Below the pieces are notes generated by a model. It was not told the DNA's origin, did not search any database, and worked only from the letters and a program-made list of their open reading frames with translations. A DNA stretch of 64,000 nt from contig JBICHN010000011.1 in the NCBI GenBank assembly GCA_043101845.1, forward strand, positions 930,001 through 994,000, read 5' to 3'. The DNA comes from JBICHN01 sp043101845 (GTDB lineage Bacteria; Planctomycetota; Phycisphaerae; Phycisphaerales; UBA5793). A program made the position numbers and the translations under genes. This document shows, one piece after another, positions 1-9,226 of the stretch (position 1 is its first letter; each line of letters opens with the position of its first letter).

Positions 1-239
1 CCCGTCACCGCGCCCGGAGCGGCCCGCCGGATCGGCCACAGGAGCATGGCCGCGAACCCGAAGCCGATGAGCGTCGCCACTCCGCCGAATTGAAGGGACT
101 CGATCTCGAAGAACTGCTCGAAACGGAGATCGCGGATCGAGCCTGGATCAAAGAGCACGGCGGCGAAAAGGAACGACGCGAAGTACAAGTACATCGCGTA
201 GACGACGAGGACCACCGCAACCATCCCGGTTCGACGCAC
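1..239 (-). CDS. N-terminal part of a membrane protein, cut by the window edge
   Basis: The reading frame starts at GTG 239 (or ATG 224) on the minus strand and runs off the left edge without a stop. The visible 79 or so residues contain a strongly hydrophobic first segment (MVAVVLVVYAMYLYFASFLF), a short polar stretch and a second hydrophobic segment (VATLIGFGFAAMLLWPI), so it looks like an integral membrane protein with at least two membrane spans. I do not recognise the family. It lies 45 bp downstream of the nrnA stop on the same strand and may be the third gene of a ribF-nrnA transcript. The start is uncertain because no strong ribosome binding site is visible. Confidence 0.5.
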   Translation of the reverse strand, partial: MRRTGMVAVVLVVYAMYLYFASFLFAAVLFDPGSIRDLRFEQFFEIESLQFGGVATLIGFGFAAMLLWPIRRAAPGAVT

Positions 240-284
240 GCCGCCATTCTAACGACGGGGTCGACGCGGCGAGTCAGCGCCGGA

Positions 285-1283
285 TCAGATGTTCGAAAGG
301 ATCTCGGCGATCTCGCCCCGGACCACATCGATCGGTCTCGCGATCTTTGCTCCGGACGCCCGTACATGTCCGCCGCCCCCGAATCGCCGCGCGAGGGCAT
401 TGACATCGATCGCCTGCGGTCCGTCCTTCGATCGGAGGCTGAGTTTCGAAGTCGCGTTGTCCACCTCCGTGACGAGACATACGACTTCGACCGACCCGAT
501 CGACTGGGGGATGTCGGAGAACCCGTGGGTGTCGTCGAATCCTGCGTCCGACTCGGTGAAGTCCGAACGGCGAAGCGTGAGGAGGGCCGCCCGCCCGCCA
601 CTGAGCATTTCCATCGACTCGAGAGCGCGGGCAAGGAGCTTCAATCGTCCGGGTTCATCGTTCTGTTCGATGAGGCGGTAGAGCCGGGAATGGTCGACTC
701 CGGCGTCGCGGAGCGTGGCGGCGAGCCGAAGCGCTGAAGCGCTCGTGTTCGAGAATCGAAACCATCCGGTGTCGGTCGCGATACCAAGGTAGAGCGCTTC
801 GGCGATCTCCGAATCGAGCGGACAGTCGAGTACCTCGATCAATGACGCGACGATTTCGGACGCGGCGGCGGCGTCGGTCCGGATGACGCGTAGGTCGGCG
901 AGCTCCGGATCGCCCTGGATATGGTGATCGATGATGCAGACGCGATCGCGCCGATCCTCGAGCCAACGCTCAATGAGACGGAGTTGTGACCGGGCGCCCG
1001 TGTCACTCACGATGACGAGGTCCGCGTCGTTGGGCGGCTGATTCTTCTCGGTGGCGATTCGAAACGGTGTCTCGCCCGCGGCGCTCTCAAAGACGGGGCC
1101 AACGGGGGGGAGGTACCAGATCTCGTTCTCGATCCCGAGAATCGTAAGGGCGCGGGAAAGGGCCAGCGTGGAACCGATCGCATCGCCGTCCGGTTTGACA
1201 TGCGTCGAAATCACGATCTTCTTCGCGCCGCGAATCCGCAGTGCGAGGTCGTCTACCGTGGCGTTGCCGACATACCCGCTCAT
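285..1283 (-). CDS. nrnA: DHH/DHHA1 phosphoesterase, NrnA-like oligoribonuclease/pAp phosphatase
   Basis: 332 aa, the usual length for NrnA. The N-terminal DHH domain shows HVKPDGDAIGS (around residues 28-38), a DTG motif and CIIDHHIQGD, which supply the metal-binding Asp and His residues. The C-terminal DHHA1 domain ends with FGGGGHVRASG. NrnA-type enzymes degrade 2-5 nt RNAs and many also dephosphorylate pAp to AMP. The gene follows ribF by only 12 bp on the same strand, so the two are probably co-transcribed. The family assignment is firm; whether it also acts on pAp or c-di-AMP products cannot be read from the sequence. Confidence 0.9.
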   Translation of the reverse strand: MSGYVGNATVDDLALRIRGAKKIVISTHVKPDGDAIGSTLALSRALTILGIENEIWYLPPVGPVFESAAGETPFRIATEKNQPPNDADLVIVSDTGARSQLRLIERWLEDRRDRVCIIDHHIQGDPELADLRVIRTDAAAASEIVASLIEVLDCPLDSEIAEALYLGIATDTGWFRFSNTSASALRLAATLRDAGVDHSRLYRLIEQNDEPGRLKLLARALESMEMLSGGRAALLTLRRSDFTESDAGFDDTHGFSDIPQSIGSVEVVCLVTEVDNATSKLSLRSKDGPQAIDVNALARRFGGGGHVRASGAKIARPIDVVRGEIAEILSNI

Positions 1284-1295
1284 CCAACCCTTCTC

Positions 1296-2204
1296 TCAAC
1301 CAGCGAGCCCCGCGAAATCGCGGACCCGTGCAATATCACGCCGAATCTGTGCGACGACCGCCGTCGCGTTCGGGAAGCGCATTTCACCCCGCAGATACGC
1401 GAGGAACTCAATCCGTGAAGTCCAGCCATAGTGGTCGACGGGCCCGTCGTATCCAATCAGGTGCGCCTCGACGAGGCGGCGCCGCCCGCCGAAGGTCGGT
1501 TTGAACCCGACATTGATCGCCGCGGGAAACGCTCGACCGTCGGGGTCGGTCGCCCGACCGGCGAATACTCCATCGGCCGGGGGCATCGCTTCCGGCTCGA
1601 CATTCACGGTCGGAATGCCCACCGTACGCCCCCGCTGATCACCTTTTCGTACTTCCCCCCGGACGCTGTACGGTCGACCAAGCAGTCTGGCCGCGTCCGC
1701 GACCCGGGAATGGGCGAGGAGCCACCGCACCATGGTGCTCGAGACCGTGACGACCGATTGATCGAGAAGGTCGATGGTCACCGGGTCGACGACCGCTACC
1801 GAGAAGTCGTGACGGGTCCCGAGCGTTTGGAGCGTCTCGACCGTGCCCGCTCTTCCCTTGCCGAAGTGAAAATCGGGTCCCTCGACGAGCCATGCGGGCT
1901 GATATCGCCCGACGATCTGCTCGATAAAGGCTTCGGGCGTGAGGTTGAGAAGCTCGGTCGTTGGTTCGAGGCGTTCGACCTCGTCGACGCCGAGGGCCTG
2001 CAGCGCCACGGAGCGGTCGGAGAATTCGGTCAGCCGGGGAGGGGCGAGCGCTGGACGCAGGGTGGTCATCGGGTGGGGGTCGAAGGCGAGCGCAATCACG
2101 CGGCCACGGGGGCCGGCGAGATCGCGCGCTCGACGCACGAGAGCTGCGTGCCCGAGGTGGGCGCCGTCGAAGTTCCCGATGGTGACCACGGTCGGACGGG
2201 GCAT
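1296..2204 (-). CDS. ribF: Bifunctional riboflavin kinase/FAD synthetase
   Basis: 302 aa with the start at ATG 2204. An upstream extension to 2273 is open but adds unconserved residues and would overlap the promoter. The FAD synthetase half begins immediately with VVTIGNFDGAHLGH, the nucleotidyltransferase signature. The C-terminal riboflavin kinase half shows GEVRKGDQRGRTVGIPTVNV and the following GVFAGRA. It converts riboflavin to FMN and FAD in the cytoplasm. A TACCCT -10-like element ends only 7 nt before the ATG and there is no Shine-Dalgarno sequence, so the mRNA may be leaderless. It is divergent from the glutamate dehydrogenase gene and is followed by nrnA. Confidence 0.93.
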   Translation of the reverse strand: MPRPTVVTIGNFDGAHLGHAALVRRARDLAGPRGRVIALAFDPHPMTTLRPALAPPRLTEFSDRSVALQALGVDEVERLEPTTELLNLTPEAFIEQIVGRYQPAWLVEGPDFHFGKGRAGTVETLQTLGTRHDFSVAVVDPVTIDLLDQSVVTVSSTMVRWLLAHSRVADAARLLGRPYSVRGEVRKGDQRGRTVGIPTVNVEPEAMPPADGVFAGRATDPDGRAFPAAINVGFKPTFGGRRRLVEAHLIGYDGPVDHYGWTSRIEFLAYLRGEMRFPNATAVVAQIRRDIARVRDFAGLAG

Positions 2205-2272
2205 AGCGTCTAGGGTAGGGCGGTCCGTCGGGTGGGCCAAATGCCGAGTGGCGAACCGAAGTATGCCGGCCA
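2205..2272. promoter_or_regulatory. Divergent promoter region between ribF and the glutamate dehydrogenase gene
   Basis: On the minus strand TACCCT (2217-2212) sits 7 nt before the ribF ATG. On the plus strand TATGCC (2262-2267) sits 5 nt before the ATG at 2273. Neither start has a convincing ribosome binding site. The spacing fits leaderless or near-leaderless transcripts; -35 boxes are not obvious. Confidence 0.4.
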
Positions 2273-5230
2273 ATGATTCCCGCCATGTTGAAAACCGACA
2301 TCGATCCCGCCACGATTATCGATAAGCTCGGCCAGAGCGTCATTCAGGCCGCGGAGGACTTCGTCCCGTGGTTCCTGGACCAGATGCCCGAGACTTATTT
2401 CCAGAATACAAGCGAGGAGATGCGCATGGAGCACATGCGCGCGATCCTCGCTCTTCGCGCGTCCGGCCAGGAGCCGATGATGCGCATTCGCAGCGCGGAT
2501 CGGCGTCGAATCACCTATCTGCTGCCGCGCGATTATCCCGGAATGCTCGTCAATCTGATGAAGGATTTCGGGGACGAGCTCATCCGTTCGGCGAAGCTCT
2601 ATTCGTCGAAGAATCGCGAACTCGTCATCGACATCTTCGAGGTCGGACCGTCCGAGCATGTATCGCTCGACGACCCGAATGTGAAGATGAAGTACGACGA
2701 GACGCTCCGGCTCGCGCGCGAGATCGGGGCCGAGTGGACCGAGCAGTCACTTCGCGAACACTTTGGTCGGCTCGGTCATCAGTATGTGCTCGATTGCCCA
2801 CCTCGGCGGATTCTCGGACACGCCGAGTTGTACAACGAGGTTCGCCGCACGGCCGGCTCCGCGGTCCGAATCGACAACACCCTCTATCCGAATCTCTCCC
2901 GCGTCGTGCTCGCGGTGGCGAACGCGCCGGCGAAGCGCATGCTCGTTCGGGTCGCGAAGCGGTTCGCGACGCTCGACATCAATGTGATCCGCGCCTACAT
3001 CGACGCGATCCAGGCCGGCGAGGAAGAGTCCGTCGTCATCATCTCCGCCGTGGTCGAGGCGCCCGGGGGTGGCCAGATCGATCCGGAGAGTCCGCTCTGG
3101 CATCGCCTCCATCGCGATCTGCATCGTCTGAAGTGGCTCGATCCTGAGACGATGGCGCTCGCGTGGGGCAATCACAACATTGGACTCGGGTCGGCGGACA
3201 TCCTCCATACCTACTGCGATCTCACCACGCAGTTGCTCGTGAAGACGAACCGATACCTCTACAGCCGCGCGCGGATTCGCGAAATCGTCGAACAGTACAT
3301 GAGCATCAGCCGGGAACTCGTCGATCTCTTCCGCGCGCGATTTGATCCGGACGAGTCGCTCGACGACGCCGACTACGGCCTCCGCGAGCGCAAGATTCGC
3401 GATCGAATCGACTCTGAGCTCGAAGACGAGATGGCCCACACCGTCTTCTCGACGATGCTCATGGCGATCAGCGCGACGCTCAAGTCGAACTTCTATGTCG
3501 TGGGGCGCTACGCCCATTCGCTTCGTCTGGCGCCTGAACTCCTCATGACCGTGGCGCCGCGCCCGGAAACGCCGTACGGCGTCTTCTTCGTACACGGTCG
3601 CGACTTCAACGCGTTCCATGTTCGATTCCGTGACACGGCGCGAGGCGGGGTGCGCGTCGTGCGACCGGCGTCGAAGGAACAGCATATCCGCGAGACCGAG
3701 CGGCACTTCGACGAGTGTTACGACCTTGCGTACGCCCAACAGCTCAAGAACAAGGACATCCCCGAGGGTGGCGCCAAGGCGGTTATTCTCGTCGAGCCAA
3801 ACCAGACGATCACCCGGTGCGTTCGCGCCTTCGCCGACGCGATGCTCGATCTGATCACTTCCGACCCGGTGACACGAAACCGAATTCGCGACCGGTACGG
3901 CAAGCCGGAATTCCTGTATTTCGGTCCGGACGAAAACATCACCCCGGATCACATCGTGTGGATCGTCGAGCGGGCCGAACAGCGGGGCTATCCGTATCCC
4001 AACGCCCTCATGAGTTCGAAGCCCGGCGCCGGGATCAATCACAAGGAATACGGCGTTACGAGCGAGGGCGTAAATGTCTTCCTCGAAGTCGCGCTCAATG
4101 CAATCGGCATCAACCCCCGCAAGCAGTCATTCACGATCAAGCTCACCGGCGGGCCGGATGGTGATGTGGCCGGCAATGAGATGAAGATCCTCATGCGCGA
4201 GTACAGCAAGCATGTGAAGATCGTGGGGATCGCCGACGGTTTCGGGTGCGCCGAGGATCCCGAGGGACTCAATCACGACGAACTCAAACGACTCGTCACG
4301 AACAGTCGGCCGATCGCGGACTTTGATCCGTCGAAGCTCTCCGACCGCGGGAAACTGACGCGCGTCACCGATCCGGACGGAGTGCGGATCCGGAACGAGA
4401 TGCACAACCGGGTCATCTCCGATGCGTTCGTCCCCGCAGGCGGACGCCCCGAGACGATCAATCTGAGCAACTGGCAGCGGTTCCTGACGACCGAGGGCGA
4501 ACCTTCGAGCCGGCTCATCGTCGAAGGCGCCAATCTCTTCATAACGCCCGACGCCCGCCGCAAGCTGTTTGAGGCCGGGGTGCTCGTCATCAAGGATTCG
4601 TCGGCGAACAAGTGCGGCGTGATCTGCTCGAGCTACGAGATCATGGCGAGTCTCATGATCTCCGAAGAAGAGTTTCTCGAGATCAAACCGCAGTATGTCG
4701 AACAGGTGCTCGAACGGCTCCGCGCTGCAGCCGGCCTCGAAGCGGAGCTTCTCTTTGAAGAACGCCGACGCCGGCCGAACACCTCACTCGTCGATCTCGG
4801 CATTATGTTGAGCCGCGAGATCAATCGCCTCACCGACGCGATCGAGCGGGACTACGAGAAGTTCGAATCGGGTGTTCCCGAACTCGTGCGGGAAATGGTC
4901 ATCGAACACATACCTCCGGTCCTCGTCGAGATTGCGGGCGACCGCGTGTGGTCTCGTCTGCCCGACGAGTATCGCAAGCAGATCGTGTGCGCGGCGCTCG
5001 CCTCACGAGTGATCTATCGCGAGGGTCTCGACTACTTCCGCGACACGCCGGATAACTCGCTCGCCGAGTTGGTTCTTGCGTACCTGTTGCGTGATGAGCG
5101 GAACCATCATCTGGTGCGGGTCGTCGAAGACTCGCCGCTCGCCGAGAAGCAGGAGATCGCCGACTTGCTCCGCATCGGCGGGACGCGAGCCGGGCTGCAG
5201 GGACGCTGGCACAAGCGCGCTCAACTGTGA
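2273..5230 (+). CDS. Large NAD-type glutamate dehydrogenase
   Basis: 985 aa, much longer than the ~450 aa hexameric enzymes and closer to the 115 kDa NAD-dependent class. The N-terminal ~400 residues are a regulatory/ACT-like region. The catalytic domain carries PEGGAKAVILVEPNQ (substrate lysine region, around residue 500), YPNALMSSKPGAGINHKEYG, and the dinucleotide-binding stretch TGGPDGDVAGNEMK (around residue 625). It oxidatively deaminates L-glutamate to 2-oxoglutarate with NAD. The start is ATG 2273; ATG 2285 is an alternative. The next gene on the strand is a 5-oxoprolinase that would produce glutamate, so a catabolic role is likely (inference). Confidence 0.88.
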   Translation: MIPAMLKTDIDPATIIDKLGQSVIQAAEDFVPWFLDQMPETYFQNTSEEMRMEHMRAILALRASGQEPMMRIRSADRRRITYLLPRDYPGMLVNLMKDFGDELIRSAKLYSSKNRELVIDIFEVGPSEHVSLDDPNVKMKYDETLRLAREIGAEWTEQSLREHFGRLGHQYVLDCPPRRILGHAELYNEVRRTAGSAVRIDNTLYPNLSRVVLAVANAPAKRMLVRVAKRFATLDINVIRAYIDAIQAGEEESVVIISAVVEAPGGGQIDPESPLWHRLHRDLHRLKWLDPETMALAWGNHNIGLGSADILHTYCDLTTQLLVKTNRYLYSRARIREIVEQYMSISRELVDLFRARFDPDESLDDADYGLRERKIRDRIDSELEDEMAHTVFSTMLMAISATLKSNFYVVGRYAHSLRLAPELLMTVAPRPETPYGVFFVHGRDFNAFHVRFRDTARGGVRVVRPASKEQHIRETERHFDECYDLAYAQQLKNKDIPEGGAKAVILVEPNQTITRCVRAFADAMLDLITSDPVTRNRIRDRYGKPEFLYFGPDENITPDHIVWIVERAEQRGYPYPNALMSSKPGAGINHKEYGVTSEGVNVFLEVALNAIGINPRKQSFTIKLTGGPDGDVAGNEMKILMREYSKHVKIVGIADGFGCAEDPEGLNHDELKRLVTNSRPIADFDPSKLSDRGKLTRVTDPDGVRIRNEMHNRVISDAFVPAGGRPETINLSNWQRFLTTEGEPSSRLIVEGANLFITPDARRKLFEAGVLVIKDSSANKCGVICSSYEIMASLMISEEEFLEIKPQYVEQVLERLRAAAGLEAELLFEERRRRPNTSLVDLGIMLSREINRLTDAIERDYEKFESGVPELVREMVIEHIPPVLVEIAGDRVWSRLPDEYRKQIVCAALASRVIYREGLDYFRDTPDNSLAELVLAYLLRDERNHHLVRVVEDSPLAEKQEIADLLRIGGTRAGLQGRWHKRAQL

Positions 5231-5292
5231 ACGATCGTGGCCTCGTCGGCGCCGCGATACGATGATCGCGTTCGCCCGCATGCGGAGGTCGC

Positions 5293-8200
5293 GTGAAGCA
5301 GTCTGCGTCAACTCGTCGGTGGCAGGTGTGGATCGACACCGGCGGAACCTTCACCGATTGCATGGCGCTCGGACCGGACGGGGGAGTTCGGCGATCCAAG
5401 GTGCTCAGCCGTGGCGCCGTGCGCGGCGTCATTCTCGAGCGTATCGGCGCCCGCATGTTTCGAATTCGAGTCGCCACCGATCTCGCGCGAAATGCGCTCG
5501 CGGGGACTCGACTCGCGCCCCTCGAATCTTCGTTTTCGTCCGTCGAACCGCTGTTGGTCGAGTCTTCGCAGACAGATCGAGTCACGCTCTCCTCGACCGC
5601 GCCCGCTAACCGCGTGGACGCCCTCGCCGGATTGCTCGACCATTCGGTCGAGCCGGCGGTGGAGTTCATCTCCGCCGAGCCGACGCCGCTCTTCGCCGCC
5701 CGCCTCGCGCTCGGCCTTTCACCCCTTGACCGATTGCCGCCGATCGAATTGCGGCTTGCGACCACGAAGGGCACGAATGCCTTGCTCGAACGGCGCGGCG
5801 CCCGCGTTGCGCTGTGCATCACTGCGGGCTTCGGCGACCTGCTCGCCATCGGCGATCAGCGTCGACCGGACCTCTTCGCCCTCGACATCCGGAAACCCGC
5901 GCCGTGGTACGACTCGGTGATCGAAACGCCGGAGAGAATTGACGCATCCGGTACCGTTCTTCGCGAACTCGATGACGAGGCGCTCGCGAGGACGGCGAGA
6001 GTGGCCCTCGACGCCGGATGCCGCGTCGCCGCCGTGGCGTTGCTTCATTCCGTCGCCAACCCCGCTCACGAGATTCAGGTACGACAAGTCCTGCTTGGCC
6101 TCGGATTCGACGATGTCGTCGTGTCGCACGAAGTCGCGCCGTTCGTCCGCCTTCTCCCGCGTGCGGAAACCACCGTTGCGGATGCGTATCTCGCGCCGAT
6201 CATTTCGGGCTATCTCGACGAGATCGAAGAGGCGCTCCCCAGTTCCTCGCGGCTTCTGGTCATGACGAGCGCCGGCGGAATGACGGCACGGACCGAGTAT
6301 CGCGCGAAGGACAGCTTGCTCTCCGGACCGGCGGGAGGTGTCGTCGGAGCATCGCTGATCGGACGGCAATCCGGGTTCGAGCGGATCATCGCCTTCGACA
6401 TGGGTGGCACGAGCACCGATGTCGCCCGAATCGATGGCGACTTTGAGTATCGATACGAGACCAAGGTGGGGGACGCGACGATTCTCGCGCCGTCGCTCGC
6501 GATCGAGAGTGTGGCGGCCGGAGGCGGATCAGTCTGCGGTTTCGACGGAGCAGCGCTCACGGTGGGGCCGGAAAGCGCCGGCGCGTCGCCGGGGCCCGCG
6601 TGCTATGGCGCCGCGGGACCACTCACGATCACCGATGTCAATCTGCTTCTCGGTCGCCTGGCGCCCGATCGATTCGAGATCCCGATCGATCCCGCCGCCG
6701 CTCGGAGCGCCGCCGAAGAGGTCCGCACGCGAGTCGAGCGGGCGACCGGAGAATCGGTCGACCTCCATGCCATGCTTCTCGGGTGGGTCGAGATTGCGAA
6801 TGAGCGCATGGCCGAGGCGATTCGCCGCATCTCGATTCGCCGAGGATACGACCCCTCGAACTATGCGCTCGTCGCGTTCGGCGGAGCGGGCGCGCAGCAC
6901 GCGCTTGCCGTGGCCGAACGACTGAACATGTCGACCGTTCTCATTCCGAAAGACGCTGGCCTCCTGAGCGCCCTCGGCCTCGGCGACGCACGAATCGAGC
7001 GCTTCGCCGAGCAGGAATTTCGACGACCACTACAGGATTTTGATCCAGCCTCCTTCGCGGAAGCGGTTCGCTTCCTCGAATTGGACGCGGTGGCAGGTGT
7101 CCGCGCAGTCGTTGACGAAGTCGAGGAGATTCACATCCGACGGCGTCTCGCCCGCCTCCGGCTTGTCGGTCAGGACAGCGCCCTCGAGGTGGCGTTCGAA
7201 GAGCCTTCCAACCTGGCGGAACTGTTCGGCGCGCGGTACCGGATGATTTATGGCTACGACCCACCGCGGGGGCGTGGAATCGAACTCGAATCGCTTCGCG
7301 TGGTGGCGTCGACGCGGCCGGTCGTCCAGCCGAATCTGACCCGCACCACGAACGATCAGCCGACTCGAAGTTCGACGGGCCGAATGGTGGAGAGCCACTT
7401 CGCAAACGGACCATTCGAAACTCGCGTGTTCGATCGTGATGAGCTTCTGCGCGGCGAAGTCCTGTGCGGCCCGGCGCTCATTCTCGAGCGGCACAGCGCG
7501 ACCGTCGTCGAACCGGGGTGGACGATCGGGATCGACGCGGTGGGCTCTCTGCTCGCCGAACGCTCGTCGAACGACGCGATCGAACGGGACCATGAACGAA
7601 GCGGCCTTCGACTCGAGGCCGCCGAACTCGAGTTGTTTACGAATCGCTTCATGTCCATCGCAGAGGACATGGGAGAGGCGTTGCGGCGATCGGCGCTCTC
7701 GACGAATGTGAAAGAGCGACTCGACTTCTCCTGCGCGCTGCTCGACGCCGAGGGTCGTCTCGTCGCAAACGCGCCGCATGTTCCAGTCCATCTCGGCGCC
7801 CTCGGACTGTGCGTTCGCTCCGTCATCGAGCGGATGCCGATGGGACCCGGCGATGTCGTCGTCACGAATCATCCGGGTTTCGGCGGATCGCATCTCCCGG
7901 ACATCACCCTCATCGCTCCGGTGTACGACGACGATGGCATTCGAATTGGGTTTGTCGCGAACCGAGCGCATCATGCCGAGGTCGGTGGCGTCACGCCGGG
8001 TTCGATGCCGCCGATGGCGCGGTCGCTCGCGGAAGAGGGCGTCGTGATTCCACCCTGCTGGCTCGTCCGATCCGGGACGCCGGAGTGGGACGCGATCGAA
8101 GAGCGGTTTCGGGCCGGTCCCTTTCCGTCGCGCGCGGTGCATGACAATCTCGCCGATCTTCACGCCGCGCTCGCATCGATACAGAGGGGCGTCTCAACCC

Positions 8201-9159
8201 TGCGCGAACTCTGTCGAGAACACGGACGACCTTCCATCGCCAGCCACATGACCCGACTGCGTGAGCGGGCTGCGAATCTGCTTCGTCAACGGTTGACCGC
8301 CTTCGGAGACCAAGACCTCGAGGCGGAGGACTGTCTGGACGACGGCGCAAAGATCGTGGTCTCGTTGCGCGTTCGGGGCGGACGCCTTGCGATCGATTTC
8401 TCTGGATCGTCCGCGGTGCACGCGGGAAATCTCAATGCGACTCGAGCCATCGTGCAGAGCGTGGTCGTCTATGTCCTTCGCGTTCTCGTCGACGAACCGC
8501 TGCCGCTCAATGATGGGCTGCTCGATCCCGTGGAACTCACCATTCCCCGGGGGCTGCTCGATCCGGTCTTTCACGACGATCCGACCAGATGCCCGGCGGT
8601 GGTCGGTGGAAATGTCGAGACGAGCCAGCGCCTCGCAGATCTGCTCCTGCACGCGTTCGGGCTCGCGGCGGGTAGCCAGGGCACGATGAACAACACGATC
8701 TTCGGCGCCGATGAATTCGGCTACTACGAAACGATCGGCGGTGGCGCCGGAGCGGGACCAGGCTTCCACGGCGCCTCTGCGGTCCACACTCATATGACGA
8801 ATACCCGAATCACGGATCCCGAGATTGTCGAGGATCGATATCCAGTGCGGCTCGATCAGTTCACGATTCGCCGGGAGAGCGGCGGGGTCGGCGCCTATCG
8901 CGGTGGCGACGGCATCATTCGGGAATTCACCTTCCTGCGCCCGTTGCGCCTCTCATTGCTGAGTCAGCGCCGAATCTTTCCGCCGAAGGGAATGGCCGGC
9001 GGCGGTCCCGGACTCACCGGCCGGCAGACGCTCTTTCGCGCGAACGGAACCGTCGAGCATCTCGCGGGAATCGATGGAAGAATGGTCGCGCCTGGCGATC
9101 GGCTTCGCATCGAGACTCCGGGTGGCGGCGGGTATGGTCCGGTCAGGGACACTCGCTGA
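5293..9159 (+). CDS. 5-oxoprolinase-type hydantoinase A/B fusion protein
   Basis: 1288 aa with a GTG start preceded by GGAGGTCGC. The N-terminal HyuA-like half starts with WIDTGGTFTDCMA, the ASKHA phosphate-binding loop, and contains FDMGGTSTDVARIDG and AFGGAGAQHA. The HyuB-like half begins around residue 770 (ELELFTNRFMSIAEDMG) with the typical NHPGFGGSHLPD, NRAHHAEVGG and GGNVETSQR segments, and ends in the glycine-rich ETPGGGGYG. This is the architecture of ATP-dependent 5-oxoprolinase (5-oxo-L-proline to L-glutamate). Related N-methylhydantoinases and acetone carboxylases share the domains, so the substrate is inferred from the fusion, the length and the neighbouring glutamate dehydrogenase. 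Confidence 0.87.
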   Translation: MKQSASTRRWQVWIDTGGTFTDCMALGPDGGVRRSKVLSRGAVRGVILERIGARMFRIRVATDLARNALAGTRLAPLESSFSSVEPLLVESSQTDRVTLSSTAPANRVDALAGLLDHSVEPAVEFISAEPTPLFAARLALGLSPLDRLPPIELRLATTKGTNALLERRGARVALCITAGFGDLLAIGDQRRPDLFALDIRKPAPWYDSVIETPERIDASGTVLRELDDEALARTARVALDAGCRVAAVALLHSVANPAHEIQVRQVLLGLGFDDVVVSHEVAPFVRLLPRAETTVADAYLAPIISGYLDEIEEALPSSSRLLVMTSAGGMTARTEYRAKDSLLSGPAGGVVGASLIGRQSGFERIIAFDMGGTSTDVARIDGDFEYRYETKVGDATILAPSLAIESVAAGGGSVCGFDGAALTVGPESAGASPGPACYGAAGPLTITDVNLLLGRLAPDRFEIPIDPAAARSAAEEVRTRVERATGESVDLHAMLLGWVEIANERMAEAIRRISIRRGYDPSNYALVAFGGAGAQHALAVAERLNMSTVLIPKDAGLLSALGLGDARIERFAEQEFRRPLQDFDPASFAEAVRFLELDAVAGVRAVVDEVEEIHIRRRLARLRLVGQDSALEVAFEEPSNLAELFGARYRMIYGYDPPRGRGIELESLRVVASTRPVVQPNLTRTTNDQPTRSSTGRMVESHFANGPFETRVFDRDELLRGEVLCGPALILERHSATVVEPGWTIGIDAVGSLLAERSSNDAIERDHERSGLRLEAAELELFTNRFMSIAEDMGEALRRSALSTNVKERLDFSCALLDAEGRLVANAPHVPVHLGALGLCVRSVIERMPMGPGDVVVTNHPGFGGSHLPDITLIAPVYDDDGIRIGFVANRAHHAEVGGVTPGSMPPMARSLAEEGVVIPPCWLVRSGTPEWDAIEERFRAGPFPSRAVHDNLADLHAALASIQRGVSTLRELCREHGRPSIASHMTRLRERAANLLRQRLTAFGDQDLEAEDCLDDGAKIVVSLRVRGGRLAIDFSGSSAVHAGNLNATRAIVQSVVVYVLRVLVDEPLPLNDGLLDPVELTIPRGLLDPVFHDDPTRCPAVVGGNVETSQRLADLLLHAFGLAAGSQGTMNNTIFGADEFGYYETIGGGAGAGPGFHGASAVHTHMTNTRITDPEIVEDRYPVRLDQFTIRRESGGVGAYRGGDGIIREFTFLRPLRLSLLSQRRIFPPKGMAGGGPGLTGRQTLFRANGTVEHLAGIDGRMVAPGDRLRIETPGGGGYGPVRDTR

Positions 9160-9161
9160 CC

Positions 9162-9167
9162 TACAAT
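9162..9167 (+). promoter_or_regulatory. -10-like element TACAAT before the SLC13 transporter gene
   Basis: TACAAT lies just after the 5-oxoprolinase stop and 59 nt upstream of the transporter ATG. No clear -35 box is seen. A purine-rich GGAGGGG at about 9197-9203 lies in the leader, too far from the ATG to be a normal ribosome binding site. Confidence 0.3.
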
Positions 9168-9226
9168 CGCCGACCTGTTGATTCGGTTTCGCAATTGGAG
9201 GGGCGCCGAGGACGCGCTGTTCAACC

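Noticed and set aside
2747..4042. 431-codon minus-strand frame inside the glutamate dehydrogenase gene
   Set aside because: Antisense shadow of a well-supported gene; composition is unlike a real protein.
7030..8163. 377-codon minus-strand frame inside the 5-oxoprolinase gene
   Set aside because: Shadow frame; the plus-strand hydantoinase motifs are unambiguous.
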